Origin: Nitrincola salilacus
Lineage (GTDB): Bacteria; Pseudomonadota; Gammaproteobacteria; Pseudomonadales; Balneatricaceae
Length of the DNA: 64,000 bases
Direction: 5' to 3'
Assembly: GCF_046271865.1 (NCBI RefSeq)
Contig: NZ_CP176580.1
Span: forward strand, 1,922,001-1,986,000
A program made the position numbers and the translations under genes. The notes under the pieces were generated by a model. The model saw only the letters and a list, made by a program, of their open reading frames with translations, was not told the origin of the DNA and did not search any database. Below, piece after piece: positions 25,777 through 35,664 of this stretch. The number at the start of each line of letters is the position of its first letter. Positions within the stretch are counted from its first letter, which is position 1.

Positions 25777-27813
25777 ATGAACTTTTTTGAGCAACAGGAT
25801 CAGGCCCGACGCAACACCAAGTTGTTGGTACTGTTTTTCGGGCTGGCGATTATCAGCCTGATTATTATCACGACACTGGCTGTCGGAGTTGTGTTGTACA
25901 TCATGACAGGTACCCAAACGGGTTCCACCTCCGGTGGAGCTCTGAGTGGTGATCAGCTGACGCGTGCACTCTCGGTAGATAACTGGGCTCTGCTCAGTGG
26001 TGTGGCAGCGGCTGTGATTGCTGTCGTACTGCTGGGGAGTCTGTTCAAGCGCATGCAATTGAGCAGTGGTGGTGTCGCGGTCGCAGAAGCGATGGGTGGA
26101 AGACTACTGAACATCTCGACTCAGGATGCGGATGAAAAACGCATCCTGAATATTGTCGAGGAGATGGCGCTGGCATCCGGCATGCCGGTACCACCTGTGT
26201 ATATCATGGAGGATGATGCGATCAATGCCTTCGCCGCCGGGTATACACCTCAGGATGCTGTTATCGGCATAACCCGTGGCTGTATCCGCCTGCTCAATCG
26301 CACTGAGTTGCAGGGTGTTGTAGCCCATGAGTTCAGTCATATTCTGCATGGCGACATGCGTTTGAACATCCGGCTGGTGTCCTTGCTGAACGGGATACTG
26401 GTGATTGGCCTGATCGGCTATTTTCTGTTGCGCAGTGTTCGTTTTCAAAGAGCGGGTTCATCGCGCAAGGGCAACAGCGTAGCTGTTGTGCTGGCGCTCG
26501 GAGCTTGCCTTGCTGTGGTGGGTTATGCCGGAACCTTTTTCGGGAATCTGATCAAGGCTGCCGTCAGTCGTCAGCGAGAGTATCTGGCAGATGCTTCGGC
26601 TGTTCAGTTCACCCGTGAACCGGAAGGTATCTCAGGCGCGTTGAAGAAGATCGGTGGCTACAGCCACGGTTCTCAGCTCAGTGCTGCCAATGCAGCCGAG
26701 TTCAGCCATATGTTTTTCGGGCAGGGGGTCAAGATGGCCTTCGGTTCGCTCATGGCGACCCATCCACCGCTGAATGATCGCATCCGGCGCGTGGAGCCTG
26801 ACTGGGATGGGCGCTTTGTCAGAACCAGTCTCGAAGAGAGCACCGCTCAAAGGGATGGGAATCAGGCATCAGAGGAGGATACACAGCAAAAAAGAGAGCA
26901 GCTGCTGACGGGTATTCTGGTGGGTACGGCAGCAACTGCGGCTTCCTCGGGTGGCTTATCTAGTGATATGGCTGGAGGTATGACTGGGGGCGCCATGCCG
27001 CAGCATGCGGCACGGGAATCAATCGATGCGATCGGACAGCCAGGCAGTCGTCATCTGGCTTATGCGAAGTCTGTGTTGGATCGTCTTGATCAACAGCTTT
27101 ACCAGGCCGCCCATGAGCCTTACTCTGCGCGGGCTGTGATCTATGGTCTTTTGCTGAGTGAGCAGCCGGATGTGCGCCAACAGCAGCTTGAAGCCTTACA
27201 GCAAAATGCCTTACCTGATGTGTTCAGTGAGCTGCAACGTTTGCTCGATAAACTTGTAGGATTGGATCCGCACTTGCGTTTGCCGCTGGTCGAGCTGTCG
27301 CTGCCTGCACTGAAGCAATTGACAGACGATCAGTACAACATCTTCAAGCGTTGTCTGACGCTGTTGATTCGTGCTGATAACAGAGTCAGCCTGATGGAAT
27401 GGGCCCTGTTCAGAATTGTAACTCGCAATATTGAAGGCGTGAGTCGGGAGCGCCAGCGCTTTGATCTTGTGCAGTGCAGCGATGAAATCGCACAGTTGCT
27501 GACCCTGATAGCACACGCTGGCAACCCAAATCCGGAGCAGTCAACACACGCCTATAATGCTGCGGTGGCGACCTTATCGATACCTCTGGCATCGATTGCC
27601 AGCCGTGAATCAGTCAGTCTCAGTGAGCTGGACAAGGCTCTGAGTAAGCTGGCACAACTGAAACCGCTGCAAAAACCGGCACTTTTGAAGGCTCTGGCAG
27701 TCTGTATAGAGGATGATGGCGAAATCACCATCACCGAAGCAGAATTATTGCGTGCTGTGGCGGATAGTCTCGATTGCCCGCTGCCACCGCTTCTCGAGAG
27801 GCCTGAAGGGTAA
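25777..27813 (+). CDS. M48-family membrane metalloprotease with C-terminal extension
   Basis: 678 residues. Two N-terminal transmembrane helices (about 15-43 and 70-90) precede an HtpX-like zinc protease domain with the motif HEFSH at 184-188, a further membrane segment and the third-ligand region QREYLADASAVQFTR. After the protease domain (to about residue 350) come a low-complexity linker rich in Gly, Ala and Ser and roughly 270 residues of helical repeats, not found in HtpX (about 290 residues). It follows lemA, probably in an operon. Confidence 0.88.
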   Translation: MNFFEQQDQARRNTKLLVLFFGLAIISLIIITTLAVGVVLYIMTGTQTGSTSGGALSGDQLTRALSVDNWALLSGVAAAVIAVVLLGSLFKRMQLSSGGVAVAEAMGGRLLNISTQDADEKRILNIVEEMALASGMPVPPVYIMEDDAINAFAAGYTPQDAVIGITRGCIRLLNRTELQGVVAHEFSHILHGDMRLNIRLVSLLNGILVIGLIGYFLLRSVRFQRAGSSRKGNSVAVVLALGACLAVVGYAGTFFGNLIKAAVSRQREYLADASAVQFTREPEGISGALKKIGGYSHGSQLSAANAAEFSHMFFGQGVKMAFGSLMATHPPLNDRIRRVEPDWDGRFVRTSLEESTAQRDGNQASEEDTQQKREQLLTGILVGTAATAASSGGLSSDMAGGMTGGAMPQHAARESIDAIGQPGSRHLAYAKSVLDRLDQQLYQAAHEPYSARAVIYGLLLSEQPDVRQQQLEALQQNALPDVFSELQRLLDKLVGLDPHLRLPLVELSLPALKQLTDDQYNIFKRCLTLLIRADNRVSLMEWALFRIVTRNIEGVSRERQRFDLVQCSDEIAQLLTLIAHAGNPNPEQSTHAYNAAVATLSIPLASIASRESVSLSELDKALSKLAQLKPLQKPALLKALAVCIEDDGEITITEAELLRAVADSLDCPLPPLLERPEG

Positions 27814-27922
27814 TTATTGTTGTGCAGGTGCAAAAATCTTTTGCCAATTACACCAACGAATAATTGTTAACAATTCTCAGGTCTATATAATCGCGTTTTA
27901 TTTTCAAATGGCGACGATTTTA

Positions 27923-29410
27923 ATGACCTTGAAAACAGTCGATATCTTATTGGTAGGGGCCGGTGCTATGAGTGCCAGCCTGGGGATGTTGCTTAAACAG
28001 CTTGATCCCGGTTTGAAAATTGCAATGATCGAGCGTCTTGATCAGGTTGCGCTGGAAAGTACCAGTGGCTGGAACAATGCCGGTACGGGCCACGCTGCCT
28101 ATTGCGAATTGAACTATACGCCACAACTGGCGGATGGGTCGATCGATACCCGCAAGGCATTTGCGATCAACACGGCGTTTGAAGTCAGCTTGCAGTTCTG
28201 GTCCTGGCTGGTTGAGCAGAATATGCTGCCCGCTCCCAAGGCTTTCATCAACCAGGCTCCGCACCAGAGTTTTGTCTGGGGTGAAGAAAACGTTGCGTTT
28301 CTACGCAAACGTCACGAAACCCTGAGCGCCCATCCTCTGTTTGCCGATATGCAATACAGCGAAGATCCAGAGCAGTTACGTCAGTGGATGCCGCTGGTGA
28401 TGCATAATCGTGATTCTAACCAGAAAGTGGCGGGAACACGTGTCAGCTATGGATCTGATGTCGATTTTGGAGCTTTGACCCGCTATCTGGTCGAGCATCT
28501 GCAGCGCCAACCTTCGTTTGAGCTGCTGACCAGCCATACCGTCAAGGATCTTGAACAGATTGACGGTCGCTGGGAGGTCAAGGTCCGTGATGAGCAGCTC
28601 GATAAGTCCTATACGATTGATGCCGGTTTTGTTTTCCTGGGAGCTGGGGGCGGTTCTTTACCGTTGCTGCAGAAATCGGGGATTCCTGAGCGTGAAGGTT
28701 ATGGTGGTTTCCCCGTAAGCGGACAGTGGCTGGTATGTACCACGCCGGAAGTTGTTGAACAGCATCATGCCAAGGTGTATGGCAAGCCGCCTCTGGGCGC
28801 GCCGCCGATGTCTGTTCCGCATCTGGATACGCGTATTATCAATGGCAAGAAGGCGCTGCTGTTTGGGCCTTTTGCCGGCTTCACTACCAAGTTCCTGAAG
28901 CAGGGCTCTTTCCTGGATCTGCCGAAGTCTGTCAACCTCGGTAACCTTAAGCCCATGCTGTCGGTTGCCAGGGACAATATGGATCTGACGCGTTATCTGA
29001 TCAGTGAAGTGATGCAGTCTCATGGTGATCGTGTTGCGTCACTGCAGGATTTCTATCCTGATGCCAAAGCCGAAGACTGGAAACTCTCAATTGCCGGTCA
29101 GCGAGTGCAGATTATCAAAAAAGATCCTGAGAAGGGCGGCAAGCTGGAGTTCGGTACCGAGGTGATCACCTCAGCGGATGGATCGCTCGCGGCTCTGCTG
29201 GGAGCTTCACCCGGGGCGTCTACAGCGGCTCAGACAATGGTCAATATCATCGAGACTTGCTTTACAGAGCGTTTCAACTCTGATGGTTGGCAGGCGAAAC
29301 TGCGCGAGATGATACCCTCGTATGGGCAGTCTCTGGCAGATGATCCAGCATTGCTGAAAGTAGTCAGGGAAAGAACGCTGAGTACACTACAGCTTCACGA
29401 AGAGGCGTAA
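27923..29410 (+). CDS. mqo: Malate:quinone oxidoreductase
   Basis: 495 residues. It oxidises malate to oxaloacetate and reduces quinone at the membrane. The N-terminal FAD motif VDILLVGAGAMSASLG is followed by the family block STSGWNNAGTGHAAYCELNYTP and, later, LGAGGGSLPLLQKSGIPE and FGPFAGFTTKFLK. The C-terminal LGASPGASTAAQTM is also typical. Start choice is ambiguous: ATG 27923 gives a normal N-terminus and ATG 27908 adds five residues. Neither has a clear ribosome site. Confidence 0.93.
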   Translation: MTLKTVDILLVGAGAMSASLGMLLKQLDPGLKIAMIERLDQVALESTSGWNNAGTGHAAYCELNYTPQLADGSIDTRKAFAINTAFEVSLQFWSWLVEQNMLPAPKAFINQAPHQSFVWGEENVAFLRKRHETLSAHPLFADMQYSEDPEQLRQWMPLVMHNRDSNQKVAGTRVSYGSDVDFGALTRYLVEHLQRQPSFELLTSHTVKDLEQIDGRWEVKVRDEQLDKSYTIDAGFVFLGAGGGSLPLLQKSGIPEREGYGGFPVSGQWLVCTTPEVVEQHHAKVYGKPPLGAPPMSVPHLDTRIINGKKALLFGPFAGFTTKFLKQGSFLDLPKSVNLGNLKPMLSVARDNMDLTRYLISEVMQSHGDRVASLQDFYPDAKAEDWKLSIAGQRVQIIKKDPEKGGKLEFGTEVITSADGSLAALLGASPGASTAAQTMVNIIETCFTERFNSDGWQAKLREMIPSYGQSLADDPALLKVVRERTLSTLQLHEEA

Positions 29411-29448
29411 GCTCTGTTGCTCAGGGCTCAGCTACAGGACTCAGCTAC

Positions 29449-29472
29449 AGGGCCCATCTGACGGGCCCTTTA
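29449..29472 (+). terminator. Terminator after mqo
   Basis: AGGGCCC pairs with GGGCCCT across a 7-base loop, followed by TTACT. Just before it CTCAGCTACAGG occurs as a short direct repeat. Confidence 0.65.
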
Positions 29473-29499
29473 CTCGTTAACGCAGCCGGGCATCTGTGC

Positions 29500-29820
29500 T
29501 CAGGCTGCGTGTTCCTCTTTTTTGCCCTGTGCGCCGAAGTGCGGATAATACTGCAGCTCTATGTCGATGGTTTTAACCTTGACCGCGTATTTTTGCTCAA
29601 GCAGCAGCGTATAGCGGCGGATAAGGGGCTCCAGATGTTGCTGGTAGCATAGCGCATCAAGTCCGGGCAGATCGATCGACACTTCGTTTCTCAGGCTCTG
29701 CATCGGGATGCTGTAACCTGCTTTCAGATGTGCACGCATGAATACACGATAGTCATGACTCAAACTATGTGTAGGCTGGCCTTGCAGCTCGGAAAAAAAA
29801 GTCAGGTTAAGCTGTTCCAC
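29500..29820 (-). CDS. Hypothetical protein, 106 residues
   Basis: A soluble 106-residue protein with no signal peptide or membrane segment. It is mixed alpha/beta, with a hydrophobic core segment RRYTLLLEQKYAVKVKTIDIELQYYP near residues 69-94. No family recognised. It is the last gene of the minus-strand run from the signalling block but lies 210 bp from the kinase, so independent transcription is likely. Confidence 0.5.
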   Translation of the reverse strand: MEQLNLTFFSELQGQPTHSLSHDYRVFMRAHLKAGYSIPMQSLRNEVSIDLPGLDALCYQQHLEPLIRRYTLLLEQKYAVKVKTIDIELQYYPHFGAQGKKEEHAA

Positions 29821-30030
29821 AATACTATGTTCCTCATCCGGATCAGTTGATGCTGATAGATGAGCTGCAGGAGGGGAATACAGTTGAAAACTAAGGCGCT
29901 TGGAGACTGATACGCTGGAAAGCTGTCACAACGCTGCGCTTTAGCTACATTTGTATACCGCCTGCAAGTTGCTCTTAAATCAGCGGTGAGAATCGGACTT
30001 TATCAGAGCATAACCTGCTTGCCAAGCCTG

Positions 30031-31353
30031 TTAACGCGCTTTTGCAGACGTCACCTGGGTTGGATCGAGTGGTAGAAGCAGCTTAAAGCTCGCTCCTTGA
30101 TCGGGTTGGCTGTGCAATTCGATACTGCCAGCGAGGGGGCCGGTGACCAGATTATGCAGGATTGCCAGCCCCAATCCGCTACCACCCTGTCCGAGACAAG
30201 AGGTGTAGAAGGGCTCAAACGCATGCTTCAGGGTTTCTTCATCCATACCGACACCATCATCCTGATAGATGAACTCGATCCAGCCTGTTTGGTAAAGCCC
30301 GGCCTGAAGGGTGATGGTGCCTTGCTCACGTTGGGCAAAGCCATGTTGCAGAGAGTTGTTGATGAGAAGCGTGATGATCTGCTCAACAGCTCCGGGATAG
30401 CTGTTAAGCAGAAGGTATTCATCAATTCGGGTGATCACACGGTAAGGTGTTGGTTTCAATTGATGCGCCAGAGTGATCAGAATTTCGTTCAGCAGCGCCC
30501 CTAATTCAAATTCGCGTAGACGCATACTGGTCTGATCGGTCGCGATCTGCTTGAAGTGTTGAATCAGTGCTGCACCTCGCTCAGCATTGTGAGAGATCAT
30601 ACCAAGGCCATTACTCAGGGTGCTCAGCGCCTCCATCAGTTGGCTGCGTTTGAGGGGGCTATTCGATGTCAGTGTGTTTTTCAACTGGGTGACGGAGGAT
30701 TCCAGTGTGCTCCCGACTGTGACGATATTGCCCAATGGGGTGTTGAGTTCGTGAGAGATCCCGGCTACCAGTCGGGCAAGTGATGCGAGTTTCTCAACCT
30801 GAGCCAGTTGGGTAATGGCGCGATGCAGCTCCTCATTTGCCCGGGTCAGCTCTCTTGTGCGCTCATCCACCCGCGCTTCGAGTGCTTCATTAACCTCCTG
30901 CAGAGCGACCTGAGCACTTTGCAGTTCATTAACCTGCTGCAACAGGGTGTTAGTGACATGGTTGTAGTCAGAACGGATCGTTTCCACTTCACGACTGATG
31001 CGCTGACCATAGAAGGCCGATTCACGATTTTGATCTATCTGCTGAAACAACTGTTCAATCAACGTCAGCAATGCATCAGCCAGCGTCTGAATCTCCTGCT
31101 CGAGCGCGGTAGGGTAGTGTACCTCCCACAGCAGGGTCATGCGTTGCTTGATGCTCAGGGCCGATCCAGGTAGCAATATAACGCCATGAATCTGGCCACC
31201 ACCCTGCTCGATAACAGGCTCTACCTGATCAAGATTGTCTCCATGCAGAGCAATCAAGCCACCGGTAAGCACCCGGCGGGTGATATCGCACTGGATAAAA
31301 CCAGCCGGCGGTGCAGGCTGCAGCGACACATAGTAGCGTGGCAGTGAGCTCAT
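30031..31353 (-). CDS. Sensor histidine kinase paired with a FIST protein (NahK-like role)
   Basis: 440 residues and no transmembrane segments, so cytoplasmic. Residues 1-115 form an unrecognised N-terminal domain, a coiled coil covers about 115-185, the H-box GISHELNTPLGN has the phospho-accepting His at 201, and a HATPase domain follows with INNSLQHG, DDGVGMDE and GSGLGLAI. The start overlaps the FIST gene by 4 nt. In P. aeruginosa the FIST haemoprotein NosP is co-transcribed with and controls the kinase NahK. The same pairing suggests NO sensing here (inference). Confidence 0.85.
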   Translation of the reverse strand: MSSLPRYYVSLQPAPPAGFIQCDITRRVLTGGLIALHGDNLDQVEPVIEQGGGQIHGVILLPGSALSIKQRMTLLWEVHYPTALEQEIQTLADALLTLIEQLFQQIDQNRESAFYGQRISREVETIRSDYNHVTNTLLQQVNELQSAQVALQEVNEALEARVDERTRELTRANEELHRAITQLAQVEKLASLARLVAGISHELNTPLGNIVTVGSTLESSVTQLKNTLTSNSPLKRSQLMEALSTLSNGLGMISHNAERGAALIQHFKQIATDQTSMRLREFELGALLNEILITLAHQLKPTPYRVITRIDEYLLLNSYPGAVEQIITLLINNSLQHGFAQREQGTITLQAGLYQTGWIEFIYQDDGVGMDEETLKHAFEPFYTSCLGQGGSGLGLAILHNLVTGPLAGSIELHSQPDQGASFKLLLPLDPTQVTSAKAR

Positions 31354-32501
31354 GTATCATCACCCAACAGCAGTAGCACATAGGTCATGTTATGAAACAT
31401 ATTGCACGTGTAGCCACTGCCTTGGCGCATCGGGCCGAACTCACCCGATGACGGAAAGCCCGCCATCGGCAGCCCTTGCGGATAGGCGTCAGACATCGCC
31501 TTCACCTCATTGTGGATCTGACCACCGAGCAACCATTTACGCCCGGCACAACTGACCACCAGCGCCGCTTTGGGTACGAAATCAGTCAGGGTACTGTCGC
31601 TTGCCAGTTGATATACCTCACGAATCAGCTCATCCGGGTGCGCCACACAAACCTGCACCAGGCGGCCGGGCTCGATACCGCCATACAAGCCCAGTGTGCC
31701 TTCAGCGTTGCGGGCATCTGGAATGATCGAGCGCAGGCGAGTCTGCTCGGGTTGGTCAGGATTAGTGACGCGCAGCGTCACAATGCCTCGATCGCTTTCA
31801 AGCACCGGCTTGCCGGTCTCTCGGGTGATAAAGTCGGCAGCGGGGATGCCGTCAACCTGTTGTAACAGCGCACCCACTGCGGTATCAACCTTGCCGGGTT
31901 TGCCAACCGGTTGCAGGGTGTTGCTGATATGTATAGAAAAGGGAAAAGCGCCATATGCCGCGAGCATCACGATACCGTCACGGATCAGCTTGCGGTTGCA
32001 GAAAAGCATGCAGGTATCGATGCGGTTATCATCTGTGGCCAGTCCACCGACTACCGGCGCAGAGCATTCATGGAACAATACTTTCTCAACCTCACTGGCA
32101 TCGGCGTGGAAGTCTGCACTGATGAACATCAGGCTAGGCTGCTCTGTTGCGGTGAGTTCACGAAGGGTAGAGCGGGTGGTGTCAGCCGGTGCTCCTGCTG
32201 CGCCAGTTCTGGCGCTGATCTGCCAGCGTATCCGGCCCTCTGAATTCAGGCCCAGCGCCACGGCTCCATAATCTGCTGCCATTCGGGCTTCATAGTAACC
32301 ATCGCCACTGTTACCGATCAGAATGACGCTGTCATCCTCCAATGCATCATAGAGGCCTTGCAAAAGATTCTCAGGATCAGGGTAATTGACGGCACAAAAG
32401 AGAAAAACCACTTCGGGAGCCAGTGCACGAAGCTGTTCGCCCAGGTCAATGCCTGCTCGGTAGGAGTTGGCCACCTGAGTGGTGCAGGAGTGGGATCGCA
32501 T
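31350..32501 (-). CDS. FIST domain sensor protein (NosP-like)
   Basis: 383 residues from ATG 32501. The upstream in-frame extension would translate the 12-bp tandem repeats as Thr/Arg runs and is rejected. FIST N-terminal part: VVFLFCAVNYPDPENLLQGL, GNSGDGYY, LMFISADFHADASEVEKVLF and APVVGGLATDD. FIST_C part: AALVVSCAGRKWLLGG and MAGFPSSGEFGPM. NosP-type FIST proteins bind haem and nitric oxide and inhibit a partner kinase. The adjoining kinase and upstream GGDEF/EAL gene fit such a pathway. Haem binding cannot be shown from sequence. Confidence 0.82.
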   Translation of the reverse strand: MRSHSCTTQVANSYRAGIDLGEQLRALAPEVVFLFCAVNYPDPENLLQGLYDALEDDSVILIGNSGDGYYEARMAADYGAVALGLNSEGRIRWQISARTGAAGAPADTTRSTLRELTATEQPSLMFISADFHADASEVEKVLFHECSAPVVGGLATDDNRIDTCMLFCNRKLIRDGIVMLAAYGAFPFSIHISNTLQPVGKPGKVDTAVGALLQQVDGIPAADFITRETGKPVLESDRGIVTLRVTNPDQPEQTRLRSIIPDARNAEGTLGLYGGIEPGRLVQVCVAHPDELIREVYQLASDSTLTDFVPKAALVVSCAGRKWLLGGQIHNEVKAMSDAYPQGLPMAGFPSSGEFGPMRQGSGYTCNMFHNMTYVLLLLGDDT

Positions 32502-32524
32502 AGGCAGACCTATTGGGATTATTA

Positions 32525-32572
32525 TTGTAGTTCTTGTTGTAGTTCTTGTTGTAGTTCTTATTGTAGTTATAA
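32525..32572. repeat. Four tandem 12-bp repeats in the FIST gene leader
   Basis: TTGTAGTTCTTG occurs at 32525 and 32537, TTGTAGTTCTTA at 32549 and TTGTAGTTATAA at 32561. The array ends 24 bp upstream (minus strand) of the FIST start codon, in the 140-bp gap after the GGDEF/EAL gene. Confidence 0.9.
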
Positions 32573-32640
32573 AACCAGTTATAAATGTAGTCTGTGTTAT
32601 GCCTGTTATGAAAAAGTTGTACTGATGTACCTCCCTCGGG

Positions 32641-35346
32641 TCAGCTCCATTTGGCAATCCACTCATCAGCTGGGCCAGGTTTGCCGAAAAGATAGCCTTG
32701 ATGTATCACATCGCCACGTGCATTAAGAAAAGCAGCCTGCTCTTCGGTTTCGACCCCTTCGGCAACTACTTTAAGATGCATATGCGAGGCGACGGCCAGA
32801 ATGGTCTCCACCAGCGCTGCATCATTCGGGTCGTTGGGGGCATCCTGAACAAAGGTTCTGTCAATCTTGAGCTCATGGATCGGCAAACGCTTCAGATAGG
32901 CCAGTGAAGAGTAGCCTGTACCGAAATCATCTACTGAAAAGTGTATGCCGATCTCGGCCAGGGAGCTCATCTTGGCGACAATATCGTCTATATTGTCGAT
33001 CACCAGCCCTTCCGTGATCTCCAGTGTCAGGTTTGTAGGATCGGCGCCAGTGGCCGACAGCATCTGTTTGACCCAAGGCACAAAGTTGCTTTGGCGGAAG
33101 TGACGAGGACTCATATTCACCGACAGGCGCAAAGGTAAGCCCAGCTGTGCCTGCCTGGCGATCAGGCGGCAGGACTCAGTGAGAACCCATGTGCCCAGCT
33201 CAATAATGAGATCAGACTCTTCGGCAATAGGAATGAAAACCGCAGGAGGCAGCAGGCCCTGGGTTGGGTGTTGCCAACGTACCAGCACTTCGGCTCCCAC
33301 CAGATCCCGATTTGAATTGACCTGGGGCTGCAGGAAGAGTCGCAGCTCACCTGCGGCTATACCATGGCGCAGCTCTCTTTCGGTACGAAAACTGCGCTCA
33401 GCCTCTTCACCCATGCCTATCTCAAAGAAGGCTGTCTGATTGCCACCGGCACCCTTTGCACGGTGCAGAGCAGTATCAGCACGACGCATGATGTTGGCGG
33501 GTGTTTCATTAGCCTTTTCCGGGAAGGTGGTAATTCCGACACTGGTAGTGACCAAAAAAACCTCACCCTCAATAATGATCGGTTGCTGCAGCTGTTGATG
33601 AATTTTCTCAGCGACCGAGAGCGCGCGCCTGTTAGCCTGTCCATGGCCCTTGTTGGGGTCCGGCAGCAAAATGGCAAATTCATCACCCGCCACCCGGGCA
33701 ATCGTATCACCGTCACGCAGCAGCCCTGATATCCGGTTGGAAAATGCACGCAGGAGGGCATCTCCGGTCACCAGACTATGGGCATCATTGATCAGTTTGA
33801 AGCGATCGATATTCAGCAGCAACAGTGCTTCCTGATAGTGCATGTGTCGCCCTGAGGAACACGCTTGTTCTAATCGATCCATCAGCAATGTACGGTTTGG
33901 AAGGCCGGTCAGTGAATCAAAGAATGAAAGGCGATGAATCTGAGCCGCTGCCTGTTTCTTGTCACTGATGTCCTGCTTGATGGCCAGATAGTGACTGACT
34001 TTGCCATCGGTATCGCGCACCGGAGCGATAGTAACAAACTCCACCATCTCTGAGCCGTTCTTGCGTTGGTTGTACAGCTCCCCGCGCCAGGTTTCACCTC
34101 TTTGTAATGAAGCCCACATTGAGTCATAGGTTTCGCTGGGAGTCAGGCCGGATTGCAGCAGACGTGGATTTTCACCCTGAATCTCTTCTCTCGTGTAGCC
34201 AGTGTGTGTGAGGAAGGCCTCATTGACGTATTCGATATGGCCATCAAGATCAGTGATCAGAATGCTGTCGGGGCTCTGTTCGACGGCCTGTGACAGTTTG
34301 CGAATCTCATGGTCAGAACGTTTTCGTTCCGTGATATCCTGAACGCTGAATTGCAGCAGAGTCCTGTCCTGATGCTGAAAACGAACCAATCTGATTTCGG
34401 CATCCCATAGCTCGCCATTTGGGCGCTGATGCAGCCAATCGAACACCAGTGACCCTTTGCTCAGACACTCATGAATAAACTCATAGCCCAGTTTTCCTGA
34501 TGCAGTACCATCCTGCTGAAACGGGGGGGATACCATCGCGGGAGTCCAGGACAGCAACTCATCACGCGACAGTGCGCCATAAATCCTGACCGCTGCATCG
34601 TTGCAATCTATGAAGTTAAAGTTGGTCGGGTCCATGACGACAAGCGGTATATGTGAGTCATCAAACAAGAGTCGATTGTAGGCACGGCTTTCCAGCAACG
34701 CGGATTGCTCCTTGCGAAGAGCATCGCTGATCTCCTTGCGCTTACGCATATTGATCAACAATGCCATGATTACCAGCATCTGAAGTATCAGGGCACCTAT
34801 CAGTATGCGCTTTTGCTGTTTCTGACTTTCCTGCAACTGCTGTGTGCGCTGTACAACCAGTTCTTGCAGACGATTTTGAAAGGTCAGGAGCTCCTCTTCG
34901 GCAACCGCTTTGCCGGTGATATCATGGATAACTGAAAACAGTACTTCTCTGCCATCAGTCAACTTCATGGGAGAGGAGTGGACCTCTACGGTGCGAACAA
35001 TTCGGTTGGCGCTGAGGTGAGGAAAAACAAAGTAGCTTCTTTCTTCGCTGCGTGCACGCTCTCGCTCCGCGGCAACCTCACTCGGATCCAGAATGTTGAA
35101 GTCCTGAATGGATTTGGTCTTCAATTCATCAATAGTAAAGCCATAAAAACGGGCGGCGGCCTGATTGGCATCAACAATGGCACCACTGGCAGGATCAATA
35201 AACAGCATGATGGTGGAGTGCTGGCTGAGCAGGGAGGAGAGCAGTTGCTCATTCGCTCTGACATAGCCATGAGAAATGGGCAGTATCAACAAGGCGCTGA
35301 TCAGTAAGCTGAACAGGACAACCTTGATGGTAGTGTTTTTTATCAT
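32641..35346 (-). CDS. PAS-GGDEF-EAL c-di-GMP signalling protein
   Basis: 901 residues. A membrane segment lies at about 8-27, PAS at about 38-150, a coiled coil with a second hydrophobic segment near 180-205, two further PAS domains (about 220-470), GGDEF and EAL. The GGDEF motif is degenerate (RVAGDEFAILL, Ala for the first Gly), so cyclase activity may be weak. The EAL motif is EVL, while the catalytic loop DDFGTGYSSL and KIDRTF are intact. It is first in the run with the FIST protein and kinase, and more likely a phosphodiesterase (inference). Confidence 0.88.
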   Translation of the reverse strand: MIKNTTIKVVLFSLLISALLILPISHGYVRANEQLLSSLLSQHSTIMLFIDPASGAIVDANQAAARFYGFTIDELKTKSIQDFNILDPSEVAAERERARSEERSYFVFPHLSANRIVRTVEVHSSPMKLTDGREVLFSVIHDITGKAVAEEELLTFQNRLQELVVQRTQQLQESQKQQKRILIGALILQMLVIMALLINMRKRKEISDALRKEQSALLESRAYNRLLFDDSHIPLVVMDPTNFNFIDCNDAAVRIYGALSRDELLSWTPAMVSPPFQQDGTASGKLGYEFIHECLSKGSLVFDWLHQRPNGELWDAEIRLVRFQHQDRTLLQFSVQDITERKRSDHEIRKLSQAVEQSPDSILITDLDGHIEYVNEAFLTHTGYTREEIQGENPRLLQSGLTPSETYDSMWASLQRGETWRGELYNQRKNGSEMVEFVTIAPVRDTDGKVSHYLAIKQDISDKKQAAAQIHRLSFFDSLTGLPNRTLLMDRLEQACSSGRHMHYQEALLLLNIDRFKLINDAHSLVTGDALLRAFSNRISGLLRDGDTIARVAGDEFAILLPDPNKGHGQANRRALSVAEKIHQQLQQPIIIEGEVFLVTTSVGITTFPEKANETPANIMRRADTALHRAKGAGGNQTAFFEIGMGEEAERSFRTERELRHGIAAGELRLFLQPQVNSNRDLVGAEVLVRWQHPTQGLLPPAVFIPIAEESDLIIELGTWVLTESCRLIARQAQLGLPLRLSVNMSPRHFRQSNFVPWVKQMLSATGADPTNLTLEITEGLVIDNIDDIVAKMSSLAEIGIHFSVDDFGTGYSSLAYLKRLPIHELKIDRTFVQDAPNDPNDAALVETILAVASHMHLKVVAEGVETEEQAAFLNARGDVIHQGYLFGKPGPADEWIAKWS

Positions 35347-35664
35347 AATGACTCCACGCTACTGATAGATCAGCAGCGACTGCTGGCCTTATACATCCTT
35401 GACACTGCCACTGTTGCCGTGATTTGAGGACGCGATAGGCTACACAATTTTTGTTGTTATTATGCAGACTTGGATCAATAAATGTATATATAAACCCTTG
35501 GTGTTGCAAATTATCAAACAAAAGTGCTTGCATTGAACATATGATTTCTGTTGCTATTAGTGGAAATATTTCCTGTTTCTACTTTTTTTTCAAACAAATT
35601 GCCAAACAAGTATTTCAAACAAGTGCAACAGATACCTAAGCCAATAATAAGAGTAAATAAAGGC

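Noticed and set aside
32525..32572. CRISPR array
   Set aside because: The 12-bp units are adjacent, without spacers, and too short for CRISPR repeats.
32502..32666. Longer start for the FIST gene
   Set aside because: It would encode the 12-bp repeats as Thr/Arg/Ile runs before a normal FIST N-terminus.
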